A stretch of DNA of 64,000 nt. Origin: Halichondria panicea. Its lineage: Eukaryota; Porifera; Demospongiae; Suberitida; Halichondriidae. The notes under the pieces were generated by a model. The model worked only from the letters and a program-made list of their open reading frames with translations. It was not told where the DNA came from and made no database searches. The position numbers and the translations under genes are program-made. The DNA lies in NCBI RefSeq assembly GCF_963675165.1, contig NC_087385.1:5132412-5196411 (forward strand), given 5' to 3'. Positions 1 to 10,239 of this stretch are shown one piece after another (positions within the stretch are counted from its first letter, which is position 1; every line of letters begins with the position of its first letter).

Positions 1-841
1 ATGGGTGTGATGCGAGACTATAGTCGATTCAGTAGAAGGAACATTGGTATTGCCTGCCAAAACCCATCCAAGTTTCGTTTGGAATGCTACGGGAGATCCT
101 GGGGGGCCACACCGCCGGCCATCGAGCAACACGGCAACAAAGACTTCTACTCCAAGGAGACTCTGCCAGGGGATGCAAAATCAGGATCAGCTAAGGGACC
201 CAGCTGAGATCAAACGAGACGGGTGATAGAGGTAGATCACACGTTACTATCGGAGACACTATAGCAACCACATCAATGCTCTCTCCTGGGGGGCTTGTAG
301 TGATTGATACTGAAACTTGCGACTGACTGAAGGGGTGACGTTGTGGTGATGCCAGTAACTCCAGAAATGTGTGGTAAGTTCAAGCTCTTGCCAATCGTTC
401 AGTGACAAACGATGCAGACGAGGCACTATCGAGGAGAGCTCGAGCAGTGATAACAGACCCCTCTGGGGACTTCACCTTGACGTAGCATGTCAGGCGTTTG
501 CTCGAATCTTCATAACAGTATTAGATGAGACATTAAGGGAATCCGAAGGAGAATCAGTTTTCTCCACATGAAGTAAGGTGTGATGAGGTTTCTGGTAAAC
601 GGTGGCATTTGTGTAACGATTTGCACAAAGTGTCCTGATCGCATACAATTTAACAATTTGACTTCAAAATTACTCTTTTCTCATCGTGGGGTCATGGACT
701 TGAACTTGTTGCAAAGATACAAGGGGTGCTTCTCTTTGCAAACTACACAGTCGTTGTTGAGACTTGCATAGTGCGAGGCAACGTGCCTTGGAGGTTTAGC
801 GTATTTCCTGGTATATGGCCCACTCCTAGGAGTTTTCTTCT

Positions 842-1987
842 TCACGAGGTCGAGGAGCTCTCTGACGCTTGTGCACGTAGATTGATAAACGCCAACAAGT
901 CTTTGTACGGTGGTACATCAGTGGATTCTTGACTATGACGCTGCCATTCAAACATGGTTAGTTTTAGCTCAATCATAGAAGTGATAAATGCTGGGTCAGG
1001 CTCATGTCCAAGTGCCTTTAGTGCTCTCAAGTGTTGCTGAGCAGTGAAGTTCATGGAGTCGACAAAGCTCTTTCCCATTGCCATCCTTGAGTGAGGGGAT
1101 CACCACAATGTTTCGTAGGTCTAGGTCTATCGTACCTGTCTTTTAGACAAGCGATTGCTTCCTCGTATTGTTCTCCAGATCTACTGAGTCCTTTAATCGA
1201 AGCTTTCGCATTTCCATTCTCAAATATGCAAGCTTCTCGGCTGTAGCTAAGTCAAAACGGGAATGGATGGAGATATCAAACTGTTCCCAAAATGTTGTCC
1301 AATTGAGAATACTACCATCAAACATGGGGATTTCTAACGTTGGTAGTTTCACCGGTTTTAAAGTATCTATAAGTGGTGGAGGTGGAGCTGATCTGAGCAG
1401 CTTCCGAACCTGTAGAGAGAGGGTGAAGTGTCCTCCTTTTAACATGTCCAATATGCTTATGCTATCAAACTCTCCATGGTCTGCTGACATATACTCCTGA
1501 TGAACGTCAGACAATTCTTTCTTCAAGTCCTGTAAGTGTTCTTGGTGTTGTTGAAGTAGACACGTGTTGTCTCCAGTATCAAGTGAGGAGAGATTCTCTG
1601 AAACAATAGCAAATGCTCGCTCTAGGTATTTTAGACGCTTGAAGGTCACGTTTGCTACTTTGTCAACTGCTGGGGGTCGCCTGGCAGCAAGCTCTTCCAT
1701 TCTAGCAGTTATCTGAGCAACATCATCGTCAAAATCGTCCAATTTTGATTGCTGATTAGCCAGTTCTTCTTCATCTTTATCATCAATAAAGTCGATTACA
1801 GCGAAGTGGTGCACTTTAAACTCTTCATATCAGTTTTAAGCTTTGCAATAAGTCGTTGTGCATGGCTAATAGTAGCAGACAAATCAGGGGCATCTCGCAA
1901 TCGTGTATTGATTCGGGTGATGGAGGCTCGAGTTGTGCCTCGCTTCTTCTTATGTGAGGAGAATGCACGTCGATCAGCCTCAGACAT
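842..1987 (-). pseudogene. BEL/Pao gag polyprotein, frameshifted
   Basis: Starts at MSEADRRAFSSHKKK (ATG at 1985-1987), runs to about 1800, then continues in another frame (HHFAVIDFIDDKDEEELANQ...) to 1143 and in further frames to 842. The middle carries the gag core LPTLEIPMFDGSILNWTTFW followed by IHSRFDLATAEKLAYLR, the classic 'peptide before pol' signature of BEL/Pao (DUF1759). The last piece has QQHLRALKALGHEPD and a MIELKL/FEWQRH stretch, also of this domain. At least two frameshifts separate the three open pieces, near 1800 and near 1090-1170. Downstream, in yet another frame, cysteine knuckles (CVVCKEKHPLYLCNKF, then CMRSGHF) are recognisable but contain stops. The protein would have been the structural gag of the element; it is not translatable as it stands. 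Confidence 0.85.
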
Positions 1988-2126
1988 GCGATTATGACAA
2001 CGAAATTGGTTGAGTAGCGTAGAATCGCACGACTCAATTTCGAAGAGTTGAATTGTACGTGCGATTACGAATAAACGATTTATACTGATCAGTAACGTTG
2101 AGTAGAATTGCACGAATAATTCAGAC

Positions 2127-2285
2127 AGAGATCCAGGATGAGTAAGATGAGTTTCCAGGATGAGTAAATGATCGACGTACGTATGAGAGAGATCCAGGAT
2201 GAGTAAACGAGTTTTTACAAACGAGAGAATCCGGGTTGAGTAAACGAGTTTTCACAAACGAGAGAATCCGGGTTGAGTACTGAGT
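2127..2285. repeat. short tandem repeats in retrotransposon leader
   Basis: Irregular repeats built on the phrases 'gatccaggatgagtaa' and 'acgagagaatccgggttgag' occur about six times between the LTR and gag of the BEL/Pao element. No coding sense is visible. Confidence 0.7.
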
Positions 2286-2407
2286 TTGCACGTGCGATCA
2301 AGTGAACACGTGGTCAACAAGCCAACAGTCCACGTTTCTAAATAGAGAGCAGGCCAAGCTCCAGTGAGACTGATTTCGACGACAACGATCTGGTTCGAAG
2401 GACCAAA

Positions 2408-2495
2408 TGTTAGTAGGTTCTACTCTCTTGTATTAGTAAGGCTAGATAGTTAGTTTCACACTTTGTAACAACTCATCATGATATTCACTTCAACA
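2408..2495 (-). repeat. putative BEL/Pao 5' LTR (about 88 bp)
   Basis: On the minus strand the segment begins TGTTGAAGTG and ends ACTAACA, that is, 5'-TGTT...AACA-3', and is followed directly by the primer-binding-site-like TTTGGTCCTTCGAACC. An 88-bp LTR is short for BEL/Pao, so the outer border may be wrong or the LTR may be truncated by the MITE that begins nine bases further out. The partner LTR lies outside the window. Confidence 0.5.
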
Positions 2496-2503
2496 CATTT
2501 TAT

Positions 2504-3248
2504 CATAGATTGAAAAGGAAGGGGATTGGAAACGACCAGGCCTCCCTGTGTAAATGGTTGAAACACTTCGCGTTATGATTTCGCGCTCGCGATTATTTTA
2601 CCGTACTCTGGTTGTATTTCTACTGTTTCTAGCTCTCCTAGCTATCCACTAGCGATCACTCAGAGGCTGGGAGGTTACTCTAGAGAAGTAAGTTTACACC
2701 AGCTCTAAATTGTCTAAGTCCGCTGTCTTTACTCTGTTTTTGAGTATAGCTTGAATTACTCCATGTCAACTTTTCTCTTTCCCTGCTGCGAAGCCTAAAC
2801 AGCAAAAGACATTGCTTGACTTGGTTATTATGTATCTAAGTGCTATATAGAATGGTTTCATGCCATGGATAAGCTTTACTGTTCATAAACGTTTGCAGTA
2901 TAGTCCTTCAAACTGCTTTAGTATACTTTTAGACACACCACGGGCCTTGACCTCTCACAACTTCATAGTAAGGGCTATTCCTTCTTTTATAGCATTTATT
3001 TGTTTAGTGATAGTGGTTGCGTTGCTTAGTCGACCTTTTAGAGCTATATTCTCTTTACTTTTTAGAATATTCAACATTAAAAGTGATCAATTTCACCATT
3101 TCTATGTACAGCATATTGTATGGCAGCCAAGACAGGTAATGAGCATGCTGACTATAAAATAATCCCTTTGTAGTTTTAGCCACGCCCTATAACACGGAGT
3201 GTTTCACGCAAAATTTTCGTTTCCAATCCCCTTCCTTTTCAATCTATG
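2504..3248. mobile_element. MITE family A, copy 1 (745 bp, 7-bp TSD)
   Basis: Non-autonomous DNA element. It starts CATAGATTGAAAAGGAAGG and ends with the inverse; the ends match over about 30 bp (through GGGGATTGGAAACG). It is flanked by a perfect 7-bp duplication ATTTTAT (2497-2503 and 3249-3255). A second copy at 10407-11152 is nearly identical along its length and has its own 7-bp duplication, so both are recent insertions. No transposase is encoded. The right end supplies the stop codon of the neighbouring TRAF-like gene. Confidence 0.9.
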
Positions 3249-4327
3249 ATTTTATCAATTGCAATTCTAATGATATGAAAACATAAAATTGTAATACTGA
3301 GAATACTGACAAGTGAAATAACGATCAGTACCATATAGAAGTTCCAACACTTCTTTTGTATCATTTCTTTGGTTTTCATCTCACATTTATGATCTTGAAG
3401 TTCCTGCTGCAAAACTTTAAACTCCTTTTCGAATTTTAGTTGCCGTTGTTCGAACTCCTTTGTAACATCTTTATGCTTCTTTTCGACTGTTTGTACCAAT
3501 ATTTCTTGGGTTTTCATCTCTTGCTGTAGAAGTTTAAACTCCTGTTCGAATTTTAGTTGCCATTCTTTGAACTCCTTTATAACATCTTCATGCTTCTTTT
3601 CGATTGTTTGTACCAATACCAATATTTCTTGGATTTTCATGTCATCTTGCTGCTGAGTAGCAGCCTCACAAACAATGCAACTTAACTCACACAGGACTTT
3701 TTCCTTACTACACTTGTGTTCAATGGTGTCACCTAGACACCCATGGGAATGGTCCTGGCAATCAGTCAAATGCTGAAAAGCCCCACAAAACGTCATTCTG
3801 TAGTTTAGGCACTGGTTGTCTCGATTCGGGCACTCATTGGTGCAGTGTGTTTTCAGATTGCGTTTCTGAACTTTCTGCCCGCAGTCATTGGGGCAGTCCT
3901 TATCAACATAGTCACAATTGTGGTCATCGAGGTCTTTAAGTTGGCCAGTCCATTTGCATCCTTGAACTTTCTTATGGCAGCGTATTAAATCTGTAAACAT
4001 ACACTTGAACATGTTCGACGTGGAGTAGCTGCTATGTGGAGTATCATCTTCTTCCAGATGTCGCTTCGAGCAGTACACATTTAGCGCTAAAATCTTGGCT
4101 TGAAGTGTTGTATTTTGCTCTAAACATGGTTGGTCATTTGTGCAGCTAGGACAAACCTTTGTCTCTTGAATGATAGTTTCAATGCACTCTTTGCAGAATG
4201 TTGTTGTTCTGCAGCAAGTTGTAATATTAGCTTCTCTGGCTACATGTTTGCACTTATTGCAAAGGTATTCGTCTTGAATCGAAGAAATGAATTCACACTC
4301 ATAGCCTGCTTGTTTAGAGGTAGCCAT
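3239..4327 (-). CDS. TRAF-like RING/zinc-finger protein with C-terminal membrane segment (copy 1)
   Basis: Intronless, 362 codons from the MATSKQ start, which is also the start of the other family members (an in-frame ATG lies 36 codons upstream). N-terminal C3HC4-like RING at residues ~18-62 (CNKC...CC...FCKEC...CPSC; the spacing around CCRTTTFC is one residue longer than in the sisters), then TRAF-type zinc fingers at ~110-230 (CKWTGQL, CPNDCGQKVQ). A coiled coil follows, made of two copies of a ~40-residue unit (MKIQEILVLVQTIEKKHEDV / MKTQEILVQTVEKKHKDV). Instead of the MATH domain seen in copies 2 and 4, it ends with a ~22-residue hydrophobic span (FYMVLIVISLVSILSITIL). RING-TRAF proteins are E3 ligases or adaptors in TNF/TLR signalling; here membrane anchoring is inferred. 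The last codons and stop lie in MITE copy 1 and its target duplication, with the BEL LTR just beyond, so the 3' end is probably truncated. Confidence 0.75.
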   Translation of the reverse strand: MATSKQAGYECEFISSIQDEYLCNKCKHVAREANITTCCRTTTFCKECIETIIQETKVCPSCTNDQPCLEQNTTLQAKILALNVYCSKRHLEEDDTPHSSYSTSNMFKCMFTDLIRCHKKVQGCKWTGQLKDLDDHNCDYVDKDCPNDCGQKVQKRNLKTHCTNECPNRDNQCLNYRMTFCGAFQHLTDCQDHSHGCLGDTIEHKCSKEKVLCELSCIVCEAATQQQDDMKIQEILVLVQTIEKKHEDVIKEFKEWQLKFEQEFKLLQQEMKTQEILVQTVEKKHKDVTKEFEQRQLKFEKEFKVLQQELQDHKCEMKTKEMIQKKCWNFYMVLIVISLVSILSITILCFHIIRIAIDKIID

Positions 4328-4435
4328 AATTGTTGTATTTGTGAAGTGTCCCTCATTTGAGTTTATATTGGTAATCACACGCACGTAAAGGTTGCACTTG
4401 CAATTAGTGGTCAAATTTCCTGGATACTTGACCAC

Positions 4436-4562
4436 ATGTTATCAATCCCATGAATCATAGGTACACTCCCTCTCCTCGTGGTTATAATGCAACACCTTAT
4501 TACAGCACTGTAGCATGTGTGTTGTGTTATTGCATTTGCTCTTACTTCACCCCCCCCCCCCC
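4436..4562. promoter_or_regulatory. shared 5' block of the TRAF-like genes, with poly-C tract
   Basis: This block ('accacatgtt atcaatcccatgaatcatagg ... ccctctcctcgtggttataatgcaa ... gttattgcatttgctct', then a run of about 13 C at 4549-4562) recurs upstream of TRAF-like copy 2 (14108-14240, no long C-run) and copy 4 (27738-27880, C-run again). Its position just 5' of three long family members makes it a promoter candidate and shows they were copied as a unit. No TATA box was singled out. Confidence 0.5.
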
Positions 4563-4570
4563 TCCCCACA

Positions 4571-4615
4571 CTCGGGACACTGTTATTCATCGAGCAAGAC
4601 GCTGTCAGGTGAGCG
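4571..4615 (+). pseudogene. spectrin-repeat exon end, relic
   Basis: The stretch 'cactgttattcatcgagcaagacgctgtcag' followed by gtgagcgg matches the 3' end and splice donor of the spectrin-like exon at 28230-28370 (DTVIHQARRCQ). Only this exon tail is left here, in opposite orientation to the TRAF-like gene. Confidence 0.6.
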
Positions 4616-4739
4616 GTGCATGGGGGTGTTGCTATCCATTGTGTTGTTTGGCCTGTAAGCAAATTATATTGACTGGGAGCTGAAGCTATGCGTTTTGGTT
4701 ACACTTCCATGACTTTGTGGTCATAAGATATTTATTGGG

Positions 4740-5010
4740 TGATTCCTAGCCCCTTTGATGTATGATCATTGTGCTCCCCCTCAACCTTACTTACATGTAA
4801 CTTGTATCTCCCTTTGATACATGATCATTGTGCTCCCCCTCAACCACAGCTCTGCTTTTATTTCTATCTCAGCATGACAGGTGCACTGTCCTCATTCCAA
4901 GGGTCAACTCAAGTGTCCCCCTACTCACAACTGACGATTGTGGGCAGACCACCACTTCATGTAACCCTAGTCAGCTGGTTGTTGCTGCATGGTTGTGGTG
5001 CTGATATAAC
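4740..5010. repeat. dispersed repeat B, copy 1
   Basis: Segment with 'tgatgcatgatcattgtgctccccctcaaccacagct', 'cagcatgacaggtgcactg', 'cattccaagggtcaac', 'tgtccccctactc' and 'gttgctgcatggttgtggtgctgatata'. Related copies lie at 14865-15035, 16824-16975, 17140-17400, 28546-28842 (as an inverted pair) and 29085-29310. It follows the spectrin fragment in several TRAF units. The Mutator-like element has jumped into its right end. Confidence 0.7.
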
Positions 5011-6957
5011 GGTGTGTGCACACGAGATCAATTTTCACGAGATCAACTCCCACAAGATCAATTCTTACCAGATCAACTTTGCATGAGGTCAACTCTCAGT
5101 AGATCAACTCTCATAGAATCAACTTTTCATATGATCAACTTCATGGGATCAACTCGATTACAATTTGAATTTAATAAAAAGTGAAATTAGAATTACAAAA
5201 GTAAACAAAAAAAAAAGAGTCCAGTAAGATGCTTGATGGCTGATAAATATGCATTAAGAGTCATGCCTCCTGTGTTAAATCGGTCAAACAGTGTCTGCAT
5301 GAATCCTCTTTTCCTTCTCTTTCATTCGGCGTCTCTGTGGCCGAGCAGTAGCTCCAGACATGTAGCTCTGAATCTTTGCTTTGGTCACTGCCTCCTCTCT
5401 CTGCATGTGTTCAATCCATTTGAAGATGTTTGGGTGAGGGTTGCCTATAACTTTTTTCATTCTAGAATGCCATCCCTCAACATGGTTGTTGGTTCTAGGC
5501 TGATGTTGATTGAAGTAGTTCCAGTGAATTGGTGGAAAGTTTCCATTGATCCAGGTGGTAGTGAAATAATCCACTAGCTCGTCAACTCTTGGGATGTTCG
5601 GAGCATCCTGTTGGATGGAAAGCCAGGCTGTTCTAACAAAATAATGTCAGTGGACAAAATGCCACAGATGCCATCAATTGTACGAATTCCTTCAACTCCC
5701 CATTGGGGCGACGGTATTCTGTGGCTATAGCCCCAGGGCTTGAACCTGTATAGAGCATAGAAAATAGAGTTAGAATAGAGTTATTATTGCTATATAAGAT
5801 ATACCTTTCTCCAAATCGCTTGCATGAAGTGATAATAACAGCCACGATGATATGAGTTCGGAAAGCTCATTGTAGAAGCCTGAACCATGGCCAGCTCAAA
5901 ATCACTCACATCAAAACTGATACCGGGAACTTTAACTAGAGCAGCATCTTTGAGTAGCATGAACACTCTGTTATATGTCTGTCTCTGTTTGTTAGGCAAA
6001 AGGCAATATACCATTGGAAATGTATGGCCATAGAGCAGAATATGGATTGTAAACACCTGCAGAAAAGAGATTAATGAAAATATTCATGTACATAATTATG
6101 TACCTGGTAGAACAGTGAAGGGCATGTTGAGAATGTGCCATCAATGTAAAAGGCCTCTGCATCAGACAGGAGTCTGAGGTTTTCTTCAGTGGCAAAGATC
6201 ATGATCTTGTCATCGTCAACCAGGAGGAAGTCTTCCCCACTTCGAGTGTTTGAGAATCTGGTAGAGAGGCTGACATCTCTTCTGAGGGTCGGAAGGATGG
6301 GAGTGTCTTCGTGTCTAGCTCGGTACAGAGAGGACCTGATAGACTCAAGGCTAGGCAGTTGTGCCAGCACATCAGCAGATCTTGGCTAATTACGTCCAGT
6401 TGATCATCGTAGATCACATTTATGGAGGTACTTTCATCTCTGGCCCTCTTCCTCATTCCCGCAATGGCAACTTGAGTGGTGATCTCAGCTGGATTGGGTG
6501 GGTGATCATGTTCATTCCTTACAACCACACTCAAACCCTCTGAAGTGGCTCTTGCTGGGCAACCAGCCTTGTGGTTTTTGCACCTCCAGAATTGAAAATC
6601 GGTTCCATCTCTTATTTTTGTATAAATATACCCCCCTCCTCGGTTTGTCTTGACGAGTTGAGCCATCATGTTGCAAATGAGTGCATGCTAGTTCTAGTGA
6701 CCCTTTTATCAAAACCTGTCAACCTGTGGCACAAAATATTTAGCACATGTACTATAGTAATTAGCTATAAAAGAAAGGTCAACAACACCTATAAAAATAA
6801 TAAAAATAGTTAATTTCTGGATTTTAAAATTGGAGCTGATCTCAGTTGATTTCAGGAGTTGAGTTGACTCTATGAAAAGTTGATCTACTGAGAGTTGACC
6901 TCATGCAAAGTTGATCTGGTAAGAATTGATCTCGTGAAAGTTGATCTCGTGTGAGGC
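5011..6957 (-). mobile_element. Mutator-like (MULE) DNA transposon with iterated terminal repeats
   Basis: About 1.95 kb. Ends are inverted repeats of ~130 bp (5025-5160 and 6830-6950), each made of 8-10 degenerate copies of a 13-16-bp unit with core GATCAACT (ACACGAGATCAA, TTCACGAGATCAACT, CTACCAGATCAACT-like, and so on). An 8-bp direct repeat GATATAAC flanks it (5003-5010, 6958-6965); MULEs make 8-11-bp duplications. The empty site is visible in the related repeat at ~29300 (gtgctgatataa). Inside is one decayed transposase on the minus strand. Confidence 0.8.
5284..6669 (-). pseudogene. MULE transposase with FLYWCH zinc finger, broken
   Basis: N-terminal FLYWCH-like finger (FQFWRCKNHKAGCPA ... 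EHDHPP) at 6430-6669, then the MULE catalytic domain: first Asp in EAFYIDGTFSTCP, second in SFDVSDFELAM, the C-H pair in RGCYYHFMQAIWRK, and the downstream Glu context in TNNHVEGWHSRMKK. Likely introns lie at about 6059-6104 and 5747-5806 (GT...AG junctions that rejoin the family order). Between the C-H motif and the Glu motif, and between the FLYWCH part and the catalytic part, the frame is shifted, so the enzyme is probably dead. It would cut and paste the element by its terminal repeats. Confidence 0.8.
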
Positions 6958-6965
6958 GATATAAC

Positions 6966-7430
6966 TAGTGTTCAAGCGCTAATGCCTCTCGCCATGTTTT
7001 TGCTTTCGCTCAAAAGTATTAGAGTGTTGTATTAGTTTCTATAATGATTTTATATTAAAGTTAGCTTATCTATATAAAGTCACTGAGAAGAAAATACTTA
7101 TTTACATGCATCTATTGATTGGCTTACCAGGAAGAAGAAAACAGATCTGTAGTTCAGTGTATATAATATCTAGACCTGTGTACATGCATATTGTTATCTT
7201 TATTATATTGTTATATGGTAGTGTTTTGTGGCTTACCAGGCCCTCAAGACAAAGATGATTCTGCCAGGAGGATCTGGATCTTGGATATTATTTTCTAACA
7301 CGTGGGGAATTAGTGCGCATGCGCATTACATCCACAGGAATAATTAAAGGGTGTGTCCAAAGAGATCAATTTCACAAATGGCTACTGTACTACTAGCTAG
7401 CTGTTTTAAAAATGTTAACACTTTGTTGAA
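6966..7430. other. no recognisable feature
   Basis: AT-rich sequence between the MULE and the LINE. I see no exon, RNA gene or element end beyond a palindromic 'gcgcatgcgc' at 7316-7325. Confidence 0.5.
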
Positions 7431-7431
7431 T

Positions 7432-9958
7432 AATTCAATATGATTCAATTCAATTCAATATGATTTTTCAGCATTATATGCCGATGGCAAGCCTGTAGAG
7501 ACAGGTTACCATAATTAGCTATACTAACACATAATTCTAATACATAGTTATAGTTTAAACTGGGCACTTGTTGCAGGGACATTTGAAGTGAAACGAGCAG
7601 GGGTTATCAGAGTCAAAATTTAGCCGAAATTGCAGCCACAGGAATTCCTTGATTTGTTTCTTGATAGCTTTGCTTGAGAGTGAAGTATCTATCAAAGGTA
7701 GGCCATTCCAAAGTCTAGGCAGACGATTGTAGTAAAAGTGCCGGAGTAAGTTTGTGCGGCAGTAGTTATGTTTTAGAGATAAACTGTCTGACGACCTGGT
7801 AGTCCCCGTAACAACTGTAGCATTCTTGGATATATTGAATCTGCTTGAAGGATTTTTGTATGAGTTTACGAAAAACATAACATCCGCCAGCTCAAGGTGG
7901 TACATAAGTGGGAGTTAGGTACACAAGTCTTTCCTTATAAGTCATAGGAGATGTGGTTTGGGGAAGGATAAACTTTGTGGCTCTCCTTTGTATTTTTTCT
8001 AATGACAATATGTCTTTCAGCAGCATTGGTCGCCAGAGTTGAGATCCATAAGATAGCTGAGATCTCACTAAGAAAAGGTAGAGTTGTTTCTTAGTGTCGC
8101 TGGAGTTGGTAGAAGAAAAAGTTCTTTTCAGAAGGCCTAACATCTTGTAGGCTTTAGCTGATATGGAGTTGTAGTGGGCCTCCCATTTCAGATCAGATTG
8201 CACCAACAGTCCAAGATCTTTGTTTATCAGAGAGTACTTTATGCATGATCCAGCCAGTGTGTAAGTGGAAGGTTGAGCAGGTTGTCTAGAGGAGCAGAAG
8301 TTCATTTGTATACTTTTGGATTCGTTAAAATAGAGCGACCACCTGTTACTCCAAGTAAGTATTTTGTCGATATCCCACTGTAACTTATTGACATCCTCCC
8401 CGCAGTAGATAACTCTCGAACATTTCGTGTCGTCAGCAAATAGGTGCACCTTAGAGAACTCTACACAGTCTGGCAAGTCATTAATAAAAACCAGAAATAA
8501 CAGGGGGCCAAGAATGCTCCCCTGGGGCACTCCAGAAGTAACAGACACAATTGAGGAATGGTTCCCATTTACTGTAACCATTTGTTTTCTGTTGGAAAGG
8601 TATTCCCGGATCCATTTCCAAGCGTTCCCATCCACACCTAGAGATTTCAGCTTTGCTAATAAACCATTGTGGGAAACTTTGTCAAAGGCTTTTTTGAAAT
8701 CCAAGTATATAGCATCAACCTGGGCCTTAGAGTCTAGGGCAGTGGTAACCTCATGTATGAAACACAGCAGTTGTTGAACAGATGAGTGATTTCTGAGGAA
8801 GCCAAACTGAAGGTTGGAGATTTTGCAGCAAAGATAGTTATAGAGTTTGTCGTACACTAACTTTTCCAACACTTTCGATACGGAACTCAGTAGGGAGATG
8901 GGTCTATAATTCGAGACTGAGCATTTATCCCCCGTTTTATATATCGGTACAATGCAGTGAAGTTTCCACTCAGAGGGGATTGAACAGGTATGTAAGGAGA
9001 TGCAGAAGATATGGTGAAGGACCTTGTACAGGCCTTGACAGCAGTTTTTAAGTATTTTAGGCCCAATTGAGTCCAAGCCGGAAGCTTTGTCCGGGTTGAG
9101 GTTGCACAGTGCTGTGAGTACCTCTTGTTCTGTAACTTGGATATCATTGAATAGGTTAGCACAAGGCGAGCTTGAAAGAAGCTGGGAGGCATTACTCTCC
9201 TTTTCTGATGTAGTGTAAACCGATTTGAAGAATTGGTTGAAGAGAGATGCCTTGTCCAGATCGGAGGAAGCCAATTGTGATTCAAGGTGCATTGTCTCGG
9301 GTAGGTTGCCACGTTTTAATAGGTTATTTATGTACTTGTAGATTTTGCTACTATTAGAGTAAGCAAATTCCTCCACCAAGGATGCCTCGTAATTTATTTT
9401 TGATGTAGACATCAGTTGGTGTAGATAGTTCTCTTCTCTTACTAGACGGTTGACATTGGCAGTAGTGGGATGGATTTTTGCATTTTTCCTAAAGTGGCGG
9501 GTGCGATTTAATTGATGTCTTACTCCTGAGTTGAACCACTTAGGAGAGTTTTTTCTTGGCTTGAGCATGACTTTGGGAGCAAACTGTGATATGGCATCGT
9601 GGAGGATGAACCTCAAGTGATTCCATGCTACTTCAACATCGTAGGTGTATAGACAAACTGAAAAATCATAGTTAAAAATGTAGTCTGCTAGATCCGTATA
9701 GTTCAACTTTGAGAAGTCTGTGACCAAGTGGGGTTCATGTATTAGTGTGTTTGGCCTGTGGGAAGTCATGAATGAGAAAGATACTATCAAGTGATCTGAC
9801 TTTAGTAACCTATTATCATCCACTTGCAGGTTTACTATCTCATCCGGAGAGTTGGTTAGTACTAGATCCAGACAGTTTCCTTTACAATGGGTAGGCACAG
9901 TGACCAGTTGGGAGAAGGTACTTTCGAACACAAAATCACAGAACAAGTTCAACATGAA
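7432..9958 (-). mobile_element. non-LTR retrotransposon (LINE 1 of window), 5'-truncated
   Basis: Minus-strand LINE. It begins abruptly at about 9958 inside the endonuclease domain and ends at its 3' side with iterated TTGAA/ATTCAATATG-like short repeats (7432-7470), as in CR1/L2/Rex-type elements that end in microsatellites and not in poly-A. It carries the RT open frame 7892-9955 and, in a shifted frame, the C-terminus 7555-7905. 5' truncation is the usual outcome of incomplete target-primed reverse transcription. Confidence 0.85.
7555..9955 (-). pseudogene. LINE ORF2: endonuclease C-terminus + reverse transcriptase
   Basis: First ~70 residues are the end of an APE-type endonuclease (LDLVLTNSPDEI, then SDHLIVSFSF). 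The RT follows: LNPDKASGLDSIGPKILKN, IPIYK-type VPIYKTGD, NYRPISLLSSVSKVLEK, FGFLRNHSS, AIYLDFKKAFDKVSH, TSGVPQGSILGPLLFLVFIN, and the catalytic VHLFADDTK. 687 codons are open, then a 1-base shift near 7900 moves the frame to MYHLELADVMFFVNSYKN ... LPRLWNGLPL, the usual C-terminal 'RLWNxLP' region. With the 5' end missing it cannot be autonomous. The shift is best read as a single-base deletion. Confidence 0.85.
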
Positions 9959-10124
9959 TAATTATTATTCATGCCAAACTTAGCTTTTAACTGTATAAAA
10001 GCAAACCGGAACTAACTGAGAACATAGGGCTGCTTACAGGCCGTGCTCAATCTGCTTACAGCCCGTTTCACGGCTGATTACATGCTGAAATCTACAGGCT
10101 GCTAAACAGTATCTAACCAAACAG

Positions 10125-10230
10125 TAGCCTCGATCCCAGGCCGAGTTTTCGCTTTCATAACGATTAGGCGAACAACTAGTTGTTCGCCTAACCGTTATAA
10201 AAGCGAAAACTCGGCCTGGAATCGAGGCTA
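10125..10230. mobile_element. fold-back MITE (TA-flanked palindrome)
   Basis: Near-perfect palindrome with its centre at 10177/10178 (ACTAGT) and 52-base arms with about three mismatches. Ends are TA-GCCTCGAT ... ATCGAGGC-TA, so it fits a TA target duplication as in Tc1/mariner-type elements. There is no spacer, so RNA or single-stranded DNA from it would fold into one long hairpin. Confidence 0.75.
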
Positions 10231-10239
10231 ACGTCAAAC

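Larger units (their letters stand above)
1..2407 (-). mobile_element. BEL/Pao LTR retrotransposon, 5' part, decayed
   Basis: Minus-strand internal region of a BEL/Pao element, entering from the right at its 5' LTR and running out of the window at base 1 before reverse transcriptase. Order on the minus strand: primer-binding-site-like stretch TTTGGTCCTTCGAACC just inside the LTR, leader with short tandem repeats, gag with the DUF1759-type core, decayed CCHC zinc knuckles around 620-770, then the retropepsin-like DUF1758 region in 1-530. The protease region shows ALLDSASSASFVTERL (active-site D-S-A) and further on a PVAFQTKLGWVLAG-like stretch typical of BEL. The frame is broken many times, so it is inactive. 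Family assignment is firm; length and exact clade are not visible. Confidence 0.85.

Noticed and set aside
2127-2285. Possible CRISPR-like repeat array
   Set aside because: Repeats are irregular and adjacent, without unique spacers, and lie in a eukaryotic retrotransposon leader.
2860-3162. 100-codon open frame conserved between MITE copies (also 10763-11065)
   Set aside because: The two MITEs are nearly identical everywhere, so the shared frame needs no selection; the hydrophobic product resembles nothing and the third copy does not keep it.
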